Shown: positions 24,342 to 38,566 of the stretch, in pieces
How the letters are laid out: each line of letters begins with the position of its first letter
Position numbering within the stretch: the first letter of the stretch is position 1
Source of the DNA: Archilochus colubris
Taxonomy: Eukaryota > Chordata > Aves > Apodiformes > Trochilidae
Assembly: GCA_023079485.1 (NCBI GenBank)
Contig: CM041104.1
Span: 7,796,864-7,860,863, forward strand
Direction: 5' to 3'
DNA length: 64,000 nt
Program-made: the position numbers and the translations under genes
Notes under the pieces: model-generated
What the model was told of the DNA's origin: nothing
The model's input: the letters and a program-made list of their open reading frames with translations, nothing else
The model's database searches: none

Positions 24342-27300
24342 CTGTCAAGACATTAAAAATCTATTATCACACACAGGGCTTGCAGTGCCTTCATGTCAGG
24401 AAACCAAATAGATCTACAGGCATAGATGCAGATATGGAGATTATATATAGATATATACTTGTCTCTTTCCTAACTCTCAGAGACAGACATCCTCTTAAGA
24501 TGATTTGCTGGAGTCCATGATACACAGGGAAGGGAGATGATGCTGAACATGTAATTAATGGTTTTAATACTAAATATACCAAGAAAAAAACATATCAAGA
24601 AGAAAATAATTCCTGATAAGCAGCAAATTTCTAGTAATGGAGAGCTTATCTCCAACACAGATTGTTAAATCCCCTTAAAAGGTACATTTTTGAGTACACT
24701 GGTTTAATTTTCAGTGGCTGCTACCTGAATGAGGATCAAAAGTTTTTTCTCTGTGGGATGGATAATGTTGCAAAGAGGAGCTGACTTCCTGCACCCACAG
24801 CCTTGAGCAGTGCTTCCTCCTTCCCATCAGCAGGAAAGACAGTAAGGACACAAGTCTCTCACTTGTATTTATATACTTGGTATATATTTAGTACTCTCAT
24901 ATGCACCTTTCTCCAGACCTTATCAAAGTTAATGGAAGTTTCTGCACAGCCTAACATTCAGTAAAATGAATTTGCCTCATCTCTGTAGAATTCTGTCTGC
25001 AGAATTCTTAAACAGTCTTAAAAGGAAATATGTTCTTGGTCCCACATTTGTTGGCTGGCACTGATTCACAGCTCTTTGAAACTCATCCATCCCCCAGCTG
25101 TTGATTCACCTTCAGCCAATTAATTGCATTGCATTAAAATACCACCTGTACAGGTAAAGCTGGCACATTTGGTCTGTGACTGTGCAGTACCTGGCACGAG
25201 GAGGTCTTAATCTACCTCAAAGTTTGGGGCCTCTGGGTTTCAAGGACATAAACAGACTCTTTTGTACTAATAACATAGTTTAAAACCAGCATTTGCTACA
25301 AGAGAAGCAAGAAAGTCAAAATGTCTCCGTAAGTCAGGAGATGAGAAAATTTCTCCTTTATTAACATGCAAAATTACAAATCAAACCATTCTAAATTTCT
25401 CACATAACCAAAAATAAAAACCAGACGTTTATCTACCGCATAGCCAGTGATCTAGCTGAAAGAGAACTTTATGGTCTAAGACATGCTAAATTTGTTTCCA
25501 ATTACTCAGTCCACATACAAGACCTTGATGAAGCCATACGAAGCAAATATTACTGGAAGATCAGAGAAAAGGAAGATTAAGTTAATGGTATTCATGGTCA
25601 AACCATTTTTTTTTTCTTTCTTTTTTTCTTTTCACCAGTCAGCAGGAGGCAGGGAAGGATTAATTCCCCCCTGGAAAGGGACCACATGCAGCATCAATGC
25701 AATCCTGGCAACCTTCCTTCAGTATGGCAAATGTAAAGCCACACTCACTCTCCTGATCTATCATTACTCATCCAGCACATATTTGCAAGGCATACAAAGC
25801 CGGGGTCTATGCCCCAGAGACCTTCCAACCCAAGGGCCTGAATTTGCAGCCTCCACTTCCATGAATGGTTCCATTGAAGTCCACAGCCCTTCAGCAGGGG
25901 CTGTGCAAGGCAGAATTACAGACCCAGCTCAGACACCTCCAACAGCTCCCTCGCACGAGCGCTTCGGGAGATCGTGAGGAAGGAAAATAGGGAAGGAGGC
26001 TTTGTGCAAACATGCCAGTTGGCTCTGGGAGTGAGGTGGAGGAGGAGTGGAGCTGGACTCCAGGCACAAGGGTTGGTACTGGAGAAGCAGTGTTGCCAAG
26101 AATGTGATAAATACGATGGCAGCCATGGGGAGATTGAGAAATGCATGGAGTGGATGGGAGATTAAAGGCAAGAGAGGTCAAAATGATATACCTGCTGGGA
26201 ACTTGCATCAACACAGGAGTCACTCCCTGGTTCTCCAGAGAGGCCCATTAAGCCCAGGTCCTCTGGGAGCCATACTGAAACTCATCCTAAGTATGGGGTA
26301 CTTTGAAAATCCACAATTTCCTGTCCTTCAATTAAAAGCTGTTGTATGACCAAAAGCCATCTTGTTTTTACAAGAGGAGAGTAGTTTTTAAGTGCTGAGC
26401 ATGTTTATTGTCATGCCTGACAGAATAATGCTTTGTGGATGCAGCTGAGATGATCCTTTGGACTGCAACTGTTATTACAGTGACAGCAAGGCAGCTTTTG
26501 CTCTGCTCTTCCCTCCATCCTGGCAGAACAAAATCCCAGAATTATAGGTGGGAGACTGGAATGGAGGAAAACAGATAATAAATTACAAAAGAAAATTTGC
26601 CCCCAGTGAAAACATTCAGTAGCAGCTGTAACAGAGCTGGCTCAGTTTTTTAATACTGGCCACCTTTAAAAGTAATTTAAAGTTGTGTTTGCTTATGTAT
26701 AGAATAAGTTCCCAAGGCAAAAGTATTCATGGTCTTCTAATAATATATATGTCTGTGGGTGTGTGTCTGTGTAATTGCATACATACTTCAAGAAGAGAGG
26801 AATTGATTGTTCATGTGGCAGTGTTAGTATCATCTGCTGGACAAGGGGGTCCACAGCACAGAGTAAAAGGCCTTCTGCTCCTCCACAGGACCAGATTTTA
26901 AAACAATTGTTTGATCAGTGAAAGGAAATAACATAATTATTTGGTAATTTATGGCATTGTGGCAATGTTTTTGGATTACATCACCGTAAAATACAAACAG
27001 CGTTATAAATTGCAAACACAAAGATAAAAATAAATGCCAGAGTCAAGTACCCCCGCCCCCCTCTTTTTCTTTTTTCTTTTTTTAATCTTGAGTTAATTGG
27101 TTATGTTCTAAAGGATAATATGGATGATATTTACCGTGTTTCTATCTACCTTTCACTTGCTAAGAACACATCAGGATGACTTAGGAACAAAAAATTAAGA
27201 GGGACAGCCCACAGAAAAGCTCCAGGAATTTTAAACTAGGAGTCTCAGACCCAGCTCTGCCACCAATTTATTACATAGCTTCAGTTATGTCATATAATGT

Positions 27301-30300
27301 CCCTGTTTATCTGTACCAGGGGAATAGTTATGCTAATTCTACTTTGCAAGGACAGGAGTAAGTTAATACTTCGTGGTTCATTTTTATATAGAGAATTTAA
27401 TTGTGAGCTGGAATGAAAGATACACTAAACCCACATTTCAGGTATGTTTCCCCTCAAAACTGAACTACAAGAGGCTGATACTCTCAGTAAACACTTACCT
27501 ACACTATGCTAGGAAGCTGCTTTAGTATTTAACCACAATGCTGATCTTTTCTTTGGCGAAGCTAAAGGCACCCTTAAAAAATCATTGAGAAGTGAAGACT
27601 TAAAACATTTTTTAAATAATAACTTTGAAATTAATTTTTTCCTCCCTTAGTAACAACCAAGTCTCTAGAAGTCTCTGGTTTTCAGTCCTACTCTGCTGCC
27701 CATCTCTAGGGAAGGGAGAGGACATCTCAGCCTGCAGCTGCCTGAGGGGAGGGCACAATTCCCTGCAACCTAAGTTCCAGCAGAGACAAGATGAGGGAAC
27801 AAGCCCTGCACCAAGGTGTTTCTTTATTCTTGTTTGCTCTTCTTTTCATGAAGAAAACAAAGCCATCTAGATTTCAGTTGCAAGAGAGCGAGAATCAAGA
27901 AAGATTTATGAATACAGAACGCTAGAAGGAAATATTTTTGTGTATTATAAGGTGACCTATTCACAATAAAAATCCCCCAAACTGTATACAGGTTGAGCTG
28001 GAAAAAGCCCAACTCCTTTGAGTCACATTTGCCACAAGGGGAAAGAAAAGCCAGACATGATGTGTACCTTTCCATACTCTATTTTGGGATTTTAAGATCC
28101 TATTTCTTTCGGTTGAAAGATTTTTCTTAAACTTTGCTTTTGCATAACTCCTACAATATTAATATAACCAGACATGGGCTGGTCTATGACCTGAGGAAAT
28201 GCAAAGCACTTAGGCAGATAAACAAATAACATCATTCAGAAAACAAGGAGACTTTTCTTGTTTGATTTCCTGCTACGATTGGGTTTCTAAATAAAATGGA
28301 AATGTGTGGCACGATTAAAATCATCACCTCACCTCAGCATAAATAAAACTAATTCATTCTGCATTCCACTCGTGGATCAATACCAGCCAAATTTGGCAGA
28401 AGAAGGTATTTAACTGTCATTTTCAGGAAAGTGTTTGTAACTCTGCATGTAAAAAGTAAGTAGATGTGTCTTTAGCTGCTGTGTATTGGCACTTCCCCAC
28501 CTGAACCCAATTCCTGTGACAGTACCCACAAGGCAGCCATCAAGACCACATATTAGGCATATGAAACACCAGTTTTTTCCCTGCACTATTTCAAAACTCG
28601 GGTGTTCTTATATACTGAGACCCCAGCTCCAAATACACAAGCACTTAAAGACAGAGTTTAAAACTCAGATCTAAATCAGCCACTACTGCAGTGCTGAGAT
28701 GAACCAAACCCTGCACTGGCTCAGTTGGCATTGCCTCTGGCTGTGGGATTTCAAAACACAGTTTCTTTGCTGCAAGAGTAACAAAAGTCTTTGCACCAGT
28801 GAAGCCTGCAACACCACTGAGTTATGCTGTCTGGTAAACAAGTGATAAACAGCCAGTGGAGTCAGAAAGAAAGGCAAATTTCTTAAATATTCTGTAGGTA
28901 GTCACCTGTAGATAAAACACATGCATATACAAAGGAATGTAGTGAAACCTGCGTAATTCAGAACTTTTAATATTTGCCTTTTTAACTGATGGGTTACTTG
29001 GAAAATTCCTAAAATTTTCTCGTTTGGATAGTGCACATCTGAAAGTCTGCATGCAGACTCTCATGGACTTCACAAAACAAAAACTGGAGCATCTGCAAAT
29101 GTTATGGGAACCTTTGAAGAGCCCCAGAGAGCACGATGCCCTGTGCAATACAGATGCCAAGTGCCTTAGAGAGTAGAAGGGAATAATTCATTTCCCATTT
29201 ATGCCAACAGAGTTTAGCTTGTCAGGAATTTAGGTTTTTCTCCCCTGGGAGATATCAAGCTGCATCTTTAAAGCTGATTGCACACATCTTCCTGTCTAGA
29301 CAACGCAAGCTACTGCCAGAAGGAAAGTATAAAAATTGAAGCATGAATTCACTAGCCTTGGTGATTTTATTTGCTTGAAAGCAATCAGCTCTCTTGCCTG
29401 TTTCAGCTCACTGTAACACGAGGCTTAGCTCATTAACCACTACATATTACTTGCTATCTCCCCATGGAAGTCACTCCAGCTTCCCCCAAGCAGGGCGTGC
29501 ACGTGTGTGGTCAGCTTTGAGAACAGCGCCGGGGTGATTTGGATAGAGCATCCCTGGCCAGCAGTGACAAATGGGAAAACAGAGCTGGACTGGCAGCATT
29601 TAATTAGAAGCAAATACGAAGCCGCGTGAGAAATCATTTCCTCTGAGTGCTTCCCTTTTCCTGCTGCTCACAAGAAGATAAGAAAGCCCCAAGAGGTTGG
29701 CCAGGAGCAGCACGTGGTTGCAGCACCAGCTGCCCCAGCTCACCCGGCGCCCACCTTCGTCTAGAAATAGTGAGGCTGCAGAGTTACACCCAGATCTCAA
29801 AGCTTTTGACACCGCAGACTATTCCCCTGCTGAGATTCTTCACCAACCCCACGGCTGTCTTCTGTGCCTGCAAACGTTTTTGGAGACTCAGCAGCAGACA
29901 AGAGGAAGATGTGCTTGTGCTTCTGTCATGCCCATTCAGCTCCCTTCTGGTGGACTGAGCTGGATACCAGATTTGATGATTAATTTTCATCATGAATACC
30001 CTTAGACCACAACAATTTCAAAGATTTTTTTTTTTAGAGGGGGGAGAGGGAAGTCTTTACTCAACAATACTCCAACCAAAATGGAAAATTTCAGTGTATT
30101 GTCTCGTAGAAAGTGACTTATCAATAACTGTCAGTAATTAAAACAAAGATCTCATCCAGACACTATATCATGTAGCAGCTTGCCTGCCTGCTTCACTTCA
30201 AGCTGACATTGAGCAATAAAGTTGAATCTTGTCACATGTTTTTGTTCAATTTAATGTACTTGGGACACAGCAAAAGAACTCAAACCAGAAGGAAATCTCT

Positions 30301-33300
30301 GCCTTAGTTCTCTTTGGTCCTTACCAAAGCAGTTTAAAAAGGGTTCCAAAGATAATCCTTTGAACATCTGATTCTGCTAAATTATGAGTTTTTATTATAC
30401 TCAATTTTAAATGTTTCTTATTTTGGTGACAATTTTGTCAAAATTCCAAGGGCTGAATCTCATTTGCTGTGCTGCTCCTTCCACTAAATGACAACCAGAC
30501 TCCCAGTGCCTAACTGGTATTTCTTCTTCCACATAGGGTTAAAATACAGGTCTGCAACAGAGATGGCTTTTGCTCCTGACACTGACCTTACATTGCAACA
30601 AAAGCAAGTTGGTTTTTTTCACCTCTGTTCCTCAGTTTCCCTAACTCTATGAAGAGCTGATCCTGTTTTTGAGGACACTTTGACTACCTCACCTGAGAGT
30701 TTATAAGTGTGCATCAGACAGATGCACACGTACAGAGATGGAGATCAGACTTTCATAGCTGGGTGAAAATATTTTTTTTTCCTTCAAAAAAACCCAGCTG
30801 TGTAACAAACAGCTCCCATGGACATTCATACCAAAAAATGTCAACTTCCCCAGCACGACAAGACTTTCTGCCACGAGTAAATGGGAGGGTGCAAATCTGC
30901 TGATTCTGACAGAATCATGCAAGAGGAATGCCTCAGCATGGGGCTCAGCTACCAGGGAGGGAAGTCACCTCCTTGCTGGGTGTGGGAGGCACAAGGGGAC
31001 TGGCCCCAGCCCAGCTGGAGCAAAATGGAAGGATGCAAGCAGGGATGCTTTCTTATCACCTAACCTTGCAGCTTCCTCTGCTGCAGACAGCTCAGCCTTG
31101 CCAGCAGCAGCGATGTGGCCCCAGGAACACCACGCTGTGCAACTGAGATGCAGCACAAAGATTGAGAGCAACCATGATGACAATGGGCAAAATGAGGTAG
31201 CAGCAGCAGCAAAAGCATCTTGGAGTTACTCAGCTCAGCCCGGAATGATTGATTTGACTGCACTGAACCCAACCCCCAGAGCCAAGCTCTCTGCCAGGGC
31301 TCAGTGCCAGGCCTCCTACGAGGTGGGTTTGGGGTCCAGAAACCAGGGCTTTTGCTCAGGCACTGGCTATTTGACTGAACTTCAGCCAAGTTTTGGAAAG
31401 GATCTTGGCCAAAAAGCATTTTGGAGAAAAAGGAAAAAAGAAAGGAAAAAAGAAAGAAAAGGAAAAAATCCCCATGAACCTCCTTCCTCCACAGTTTCAC
31501 TCTCATGCTGAAATCTAACATGAGGCATGCTCAGAGAGAGAATAACTCAGGTCTGCTGGAAGTATCAAGGTTTCAACACTTGTTTCAGAATTAAATAGAG
31601 ACCCCAGAAAAATTTCACCCAGCAGCAGCAGGCAGAGGCCCAGTCAGTTCCCCCCTGAGCAGCCATCAGCCCAGCAATGCTCCCCCCAGACATGGGAGAC
31701 CCAGGTGTGAGTCCTCACTTGGCAGGAGGCTTTTCCAATTCAATAGGCATTGGTCTTGAGAGAGCAAGGGAGGAACTAGAGGCTTAGCTGGACAGTGAAA
31801 CCCAAGAACAGAGAACTCAAATGTGAGTTTACAGGACACTGTTCACCCTGCATGAGCTCCTCCTGCAGATCCTGGAGCATGCCCTGAACAGGATGTTATG
31901 TCAGCCTTAGTGCTCTGGAAGTGTTCATTCCAGCCAGAAATTCAAACTGGTTTACTACACAGTGCACATGTACAGTCCTGCAGCAAGAGCATCCATGAAA
32001 AAGCAGCCTAAATCTTGCATCTATCTAGTCCAGGGATGTTTCTAATCCAAGGAATAATGCAAGCCTCCTGCATAGCACAGGCATCATCCCAAACCAGTTG
32101 GTATACTCTCCTTCCCTTCACTTTTGTCAAAATTACTTTCCATTAAAAGCAGTATGTTCCACAATTGGGCTCAAAAGTTTCAGTGAGAGTTCCTCATTGA
32201 CCTCTAAATCAAAGCAGGCTGGCCCATGGGAAAATGAGTTAAAATGTGGTGGAAGTGAGCCATGCAAATGAGTTACTTGTTGCTTATGTGCTGGTTTTCA
32301 TTCAGAAGGATTTGAGTCTTTTGTAAAGGTAAGTCAGAGAACCAACACCTCAGGGGAAGGATTTGCTAAGATGGCAATAAATAAAAAAACCCAAAATGGC
32401 AGAGTTAGGCACTCTCCTTGAGAACATGACTACAAATTACTGTGCTGAACACCAGCTCCCTCAAGGATTGTTTACAGCAAGGTAAAATGAAAACACACAG
32501 GTGCTTGGGGAAAAAAATCAGAAATAATAAAAGCATATATTTACTTCTCGACCCCAGGACTTAGCTGACTTCTCATAAGCAGTTTTTTAGCAAAGTAGTA
32601 TACCTCAGCCTCACTACAATCCATGACAGATGCACACTAAAATAAGAATTAAATGTCCTTTTCCATGTGGCCCATGTAGTCAGAGGTTTTCATTAACCAG
32701 GCTCTTCTCCTGCCATACCTGGAGTGCTCTGCTGGCGCAGAGCCTTGTGCACAAACTCTCAGGGCTAGACATGTGAAGAAGAGGAAGCAGCATCAGAAAG
32801 ATAAACCACAAGATAAGGCCTGGAGGATACGAGATCTGCTGGTCTGTAGCTTCAGAGCACCCAAAAGAAGAAGCTTACATGCAAAATGCAGCTTTCAGAA
32901 AATAAATATTGCAGGCCAACACCACATGGCCAAAACTGCATCCCTTCCCCCAGAAAGTTCAGCTGGATAAGAAGTGACATGGAAGTTAATGTGATTTTTT
33001 TTAAATCAGATTTTTTTTCAAATTGATTGTATTTTATAGAAGGTAATTAAAATGGTGGAAAAGCAGTATGGAAAAGCATTATATATGGAAATAAAAAATA
33101 TACGGAATGTGAATGGGACATTCAGCCATAGTATAAATCCCACCCCTTTTGTGGCCTTCTCCCTCTCAGGGCAAGTTTGGCTTCTCAATATTGAAGTCCA
33201 AGTATTATACAGAGACACCACTCGATTCAAGAAAGTTGCTAGGGAAATGCCCTCGTGCTCAAAAAAAATCCCAAAGGCAGTTTGTTCACATCTGTCGTTT

Positions 33301-36008
33301 GGAAAGTGCTGTAGGTCCCCAGAAAGTGTTCAAAACTTCATTCAGTTGCCTTTAACCCATGCAAACTTGCCTCAACAAAACATCTATTTAAAAATCTCTC
33401 CTGCTTGTTTTTCTTTGTTTCTGTTTGCATCTGACAAGAAGCCAAAAGTTATAATTCACTGAGGGGAAAAGAGGGGAAAAAAAAAAGAAACCTTGAAGCC
33501 AAACAACTCATGACATGAAAGCTTTGGATTTTACTAGCCTTCCCATGTTTCAGATGTCATAAACCATACAGGTGCAACTATCTCATTGCTCAGCACTCAT
33601 ATAAACCTTGTTATGTTAAAGTCAACACAAATCCAGTGAATATTTCCAGGTTTATAATAAACCTTCATAAAGGAACTGTCCATGTTTTCCACATATGCAG
33701 GCACAGCTGTGCAGAGGCACATCTGCTTGGGAAACTAATGTGGATCTTTGAATTCATAGCTGAAGATCCTTAAGCTTGATGGCAAATTATGATAAAACTA
33801 GGAATACCAGTTCCTGTCTCCAACAAAAAATATAAATCCCCCTTTGATTGATATTGATTACAGGAAGGAAACAATGCACTTGTGTTTCCTCATGTCACAA
33901 GAAACTCCTTCATTGCAATAAACATCCAGTTGATAGGAATATCTTGGGAAGGTAAATGATCCTAGATTTGTAAGCAAACTGAGAAAAGACCAAGAGCTGA
34001 TTGGCCATATAGTTTGTACATCCCAAACACCACACAGCAGGCTACGAGTGTCAGATTCATAAACTAAAAAGATTGCACATATTAAAGCATGACAAATGTG
34101 ATTGCTATTTATTATTATCCTGCACCTTTCACTTAGACATCCAGTCCATACATGTAAGTCCAGCTCAACTGAAGTAAACAAACTCATTGATTTAACAGTT
34201 TATGGCTTGATTTTTAAAAAGGGGTTTAGCCTGCAGGGGAATATCTAACATATGTTAGAAGTTAAGCACAAGTCAACCTAGTGAAATTAGTGGTATTGAT
34301 CACATGCTTAAAATCAAGCATAAACTTCAACATTTTCCTAGTTCACATTTGCCAGAGCAAGTCCTGAGCATGACAGGAACATCTGCAGGATGGACCCCAA
34401 CTTTGTCTAGGAAAAGCTGTAGCTGTGCCAGGTCTGTGCCTGTTGTCATCCATCATTACCAGGAATATCATCACCTTGCAACCCCCACCTGGGCTGGCTT
34501 TGCTTCCTGAATGCCACTGGCTGAAGTAAGGAGGAAATGAGTCACCAGACCAATGTGGACCCAAACAGATACAGAGCAGCTACCCAGCCCTTTATTTTAC
34601 ATTGGACTTTGAAAGGTGAAGCAGAAGTCCTTCACCTTCCACAACAAAATCATCTGCCTCTCAGGTCAGCAAAGTGCCAGATTTTGTTACCTTAATCACT
34701 GTCAGATTGAATTTTATTCACTGGTTGCAGCAAGGTGACTTCCCTTCTCACAAGCATAGCAAGGACCAGAACTGCACTCTTTAGGGCAATAAAACTTAAA
34801 GCTCAGAAGACACAGAAAAGTTTGTTTCTGTAGCAGTATCAGCCCAAACCACAAAGGAACTCCTGCCTAAACTCACCCTTTCTCTATAAAATTACAAAGC
34901 CAATAAAAATGTCCTCCCAATATTTACAGCTTTATAGAGGCCAAACTTTTCTTGAAACCATCCCCACTGCTATGTAATCATTTTGCTCTGTTGTCTCCTT
35001 ATCCCACTGCTAATGCAGCTAGTACAAGTTTCCCCACAGACAAAAAGAAGGCAGCGTTGCCAGAGATGACAAGCAGAACTGCATGCAAGGTGGGACACAG
35101 TATTAGCAAATTAAAAACAAACCAGGCACTAGTTTAAAATGGAAGTACTGGGTGCTTGAATTATACACAGATGGAATTCTTTGACGTAAATTTAAATAGG
35201 CTCAAAATTAGTAGTTCTACCAGGTAACCAGAGGGGAAAAAAAAAATTGCTAAGGAAAAAGCAATTTCATGAAAGAAATTTCTAGCAAAATGCAGATGTT
35301 AACTCAGGGGAGACCCCAGTTTAACATCTGTACCTTCCTAATCCACTCCCCATCAAGGTTAATGAAGGTTGCTTTGCTTTTTTTTAAGCCTTGAGAATGT
35401 CCATGAGTCTCATTGAGTCTGGCTGTATGGACCAGAGAGGTGCCAAGGTCAGACAGAGCCAGAAACATGGGCAGCACCTCTCTGCTGTATGGACTTGCAG
35501 GAACCCAGGGGAGCACAGATACAAAACCCTCCCTTCACTGCTGGCAGGAGGGCCTGGAACTGCAGATCTAGCATGATCTGCTAGTTATTACATATATGTT
35601 TGTTAGGTGACTGAGCTACTCAGAGTTTGAAAGCCAAGCTTGATGTTTGTAGGTTTTGAACTTCATAAAAAGCCCCACTTCACACACAAGAGTCTGTTCT
35701 CAAGATAAAATGGGTTCAGCTGGAATTCAGGGCAGCTGCAAATGTTCTGGCAGAGTTGGGTCACAGAAGGTTTAACACATAGCACAGAAAATGCAGCAAA
35801 TATTTCCCTTAAGTTTCTGAGCTTTCACAAGCTAATCCAAACCAACTTTCCAAACATCCAGGACCTCATCACAGTTCAGATTCTTGACACCCATCTCCAA
35901 GCACACCCATCCACGCACTCTCAGTCTTTCAGGGTCAGTCCCCAGCACAACCTTCAGATATGAACTCACCCTCCCTTTTCCTTTACCAAGTTGTTCCCAG
36001 CCCCTTAC
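24342..36008 (-). other. NFATC2: NFATC2 intron 3
   Basis: An 11.7 kb intron with GTAAGG...GACAG borders. Visible content is simple sequence only: a TG-rich microsatellite near 26.74-26.78 kb, a purine tract near 31.42-31.47 kb, and an A/G-rich run near 33.46-33.49 kb. A canonical octamer-like ATGCAAAT occurs near 32.26 kb. No exon was recognised. Confidence 0.85.
31415..31470. repeat. Purine (GGAAA/GAAA) tract
   Basis: Almost pure purine on the plus strand, made of repeated GGAAAAAAG and GAAAG blocks. On the gene's transcribed strand it is polypyrimidine within intron 3. Confidence 0.75.
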
Positions 36009-36177
36009 CTGGACAACGGGGTGACCTCCAGTTGGTGCCTTGACAGCTCCTCTGCTCCCCTCTGTCTCATAGTGTGCCCGATGGTGGGGCTTGGGCTGGA
36101 CCTCGATCCGCAGCTCGTAGGATCCCGACTGGCTGGAGAGTGGCCACTCCAGGGGTGGGAGCGACTGGACAGGCAAA
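36009..36177 (-). CDS. NFATC2: NFATC2 exon 3: start of Rel-homology DNA-binding domain
   Basis: 169 nt, about residues 391-447. The acceptor is CTGCCCAG|TTTGCC and the donor is GTCCAG|GTAAGG; the exon closes at a codon boundary. It carries the N-terminal part of the Rel-homology region: [20 protein letters not shown], then the DNA recognition loop around [15 protein letters not shown] (424-438). In Rel-family structures the arginines, tyrosine and glutamate of this loop contact the GGAAA core. Bases following the donor read on into valine-arginine and are intronic. Exon 2 lies 1.36 kb upstream on the transcribed strand. Confidence 0.96.
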
Positions 36178-37539
36178 CTGGGCAGGGAGAGACCACACCA
36201 GCTGAAACTCTTTAGCACTTGATTGCTCAAAGCCCTGACCCATTCTTTCTCTAAGTGCCCCCACCTGGGCTGCTCTCGCTGAAACATTTAGGAGTCTGCT
36301 ATTATTGCCTGTGAGAATGTGCTGTCCTGCTGACATTTGAGTCCAAACTCTGCTGAACTGCAGGATTAACACAAGAATTTCTGCGGGCCCACTTCCTTGC
36401 AGAAGAGAACAGAATATTTCTATTTTCTTTATAGGAAGGTCTGTAGCAGTTGTATTTTTCCAGAGATCCCCTTCTTGTATCTAGCTTTTGATGTATCACA
36501 TAAACTTTGATTACAGAACATATATTGTTCTCCTTTTACCATTACTTACCATTTCTGTAGAGTAACAATATTTACAATTTCCATAGATGTTAAAAAAGCA
36601 TATGAATAAAAGGCTAAATATTCTTACCTGATGCTAGTTTTCCTGTTATCAAAATATACAAGGGTTTATAATATGAAATTAATACATGGCAATGTACAAC
36701 TAGAGCTTTCATTGGATTTTAAACTACTCCTATTTTATTAGTACAAACTGCTGCCAGGTCCAATCCAACAAGCCAAGTAAAGTCAGAGCCCATGTTCTTT
36801 CCCTTGCAATTTGTGTTTAGCAGGTTGGGAGCAGCACAGGGTAACATCAGCATGGGGACAACCTTGCTGCTGAGCAGGGCTGCCAGCATGCCAGTGGCGA
36901 CTGAAAGTGGAGTCTCCCATTTGGCAACCTCAATCCTGGCCGACGAGCAGGGCTCGGGGTCCAGACCTGCCACACAGCAATGCCAGACAATGGAGGGAGC
37001 TGAGGAGGGTAATGCCAATGACCCAGACTTAGGTTAAATGACAATTAACAAATTAACAACTAACAATAAAACACTTGGGGTTGACCGAATGCTCAGTCTG
37101 ACTTGGAGCAGTGTGCTCTGTTTTGAAAAGGGAAATATTTAAAGTATTTTCATCCCTGATGGAAATTTGCAAGCGAGAAGATATTCTCTGAATTTAGAAA
37201 AGCAATCAACCATTTTAAAAGCGGTAGGATGAAACTAGACTGTTCAGCCTCTGTCAAAGGCTGTCTGCAATCTGCTTTTTAAAGACAAATAGTTCAAAAA
37301 TTTGAATTTGTTGTATGCTGTGGCTATCTATCAATGAACCACTTTGATGATGTTTCTTCCAAACCCAGATTTTTTTCATCTCTTGGAATCATAATGGGTT
37401 GGGCTGCCATTAACCAATGCTGTCCCTTAGCTCTGGTCTGCAGCAGGAGCTGCCCAAGGAAATGCTCCCTAGGGATCACTGTGCACGACAGAGGACATAA
37501 CACCACAAGAAATGCACAAGCACAAGAAGCATTACATAC
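36178..37539 (-). other. NFATC2: NFATC2 intron 2
   Basis: A 1.36 kb intron with GTATGT...CCCAG borders. No repeat, RNA gene or extra exon was seen. Confidence 0.9.
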
Positions 37540-38566
37540 CTGCAGATAGGAATTGCAGGCACCAGTTGTTTTGTCCAGGATGGAGGTACCAACAAAATTG
37601 ATTCTGGGGCTGAGTTTCTTCTGTCCTCCTGCTCGCAAGACCCGTGGAAGTCCACAGTCTGAAAGACGTGACATGGAATGCTGTTTTTGTGGGAAGGCAT
37701 TGATGAAGGATCAGGGCTGGTTTTCCAAATTTTTGTGGGAACACCACAGGAAGGATCCGTCGGAAGGCTGCTCATAGCATCCATGGAAAGAGAAGCGTTG
37801 GGCAACTGCGTGTAAGTAACTGAAGAGTTGTCTTCTCTCAAGTGGATGCAGGGAGAGGATTGTGGAGAGGGGGTCCTTGACTGTCGTGGAGAAGTGGAAG
37901 GCAGCTGAGTGCTGTAGAACTCAGTGCAAGAGTACCTCCGTTTTGCACCTGGCGATGAAGACCTTGAGTTGGGACAGGGTGATGGTGAATGTCGTCCCAA
38001 GCAGGTTTCCTCCGTGATGCTTGTTCGTGGTGACATTATTGGAGAGGTTCTAGGAGAATAATGAGTATGGATGTTTTGAAACTGTGGACAAAGGTCATCA
38101 CTAGGACCATTATTTGGTGAAACACATGGTGATGTGCAAGGAGATACATTTGTCTCTGAAATGAAACTTGCAGAGGAGCCGCTACTAGCTGGGCTCAAAC
38201 ACAGTGGTTCTCTGTAGCCCTCAAAGCCAGGGACAGGCAGGGTAACCCTTGGGCTAGTGGTAGCTGAGTTTGACTGATGTTCTACCAAAAGAACATCTGT
38301 GTCTCTGCTGCGGAAGGGACCCCCTGAATGAATCAGTTCATGATATGGAGTAATTTCAATCCTAGGGCTTGGAGCAGAGGCCCCTGCAGTGTTGGCAGGG
38401 TGTGTAGGTGTTGTCCCTATGCTATCTGGCTGTCCATATCTGCCCATGGAATCTGCAGAAAGGTTAGAAAAAGGCAGGGGGCATGGCTTGAGGCCACAGT
38501 CCAAGACATCATGAGCGTATGTAACTCCAGAAGGTGGGCTGTTGGTTTTATGTGGAGTCGGTTCTT
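37540..38566 (-). CDS. NFATC2: NFATC2 exon 2: calcineurin-regulated regulatory domain
   Basis: This 1,027-nt exon encodes about residues 49-391 of the main form. The acceptor is TTTTTCCAG|AAGAAC and the donor is TGCAG|GTATGT. Visible in order are: the calcineurin docking site PRIEIT (116-121); the serine-rich region starting SPASSGSSASF (173-183); an SP-rich block with repeated SP and SPRTS motifs (190-231); the nuclear localisation signal AKRRYS (256-261); the second SP block TSPRQSRTPSPQSSP (273-287); KTSPDPSS (330-337); and RRNSAPES (364-371). In the family, serines in these motifs are phosphorylated by CK1, GSK3 and DYRK kinases and hide the NLS. Calcineurin removes the phosphates. The LLVPPSW segment (373-379) resembles an LxVP calcineurin contact, but that is only a resemblance. 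The exon is shared by both promoter forms. In-frame sequence upstream of the acceptor (to 38621) is intronic read-through. Confidence 0.96.
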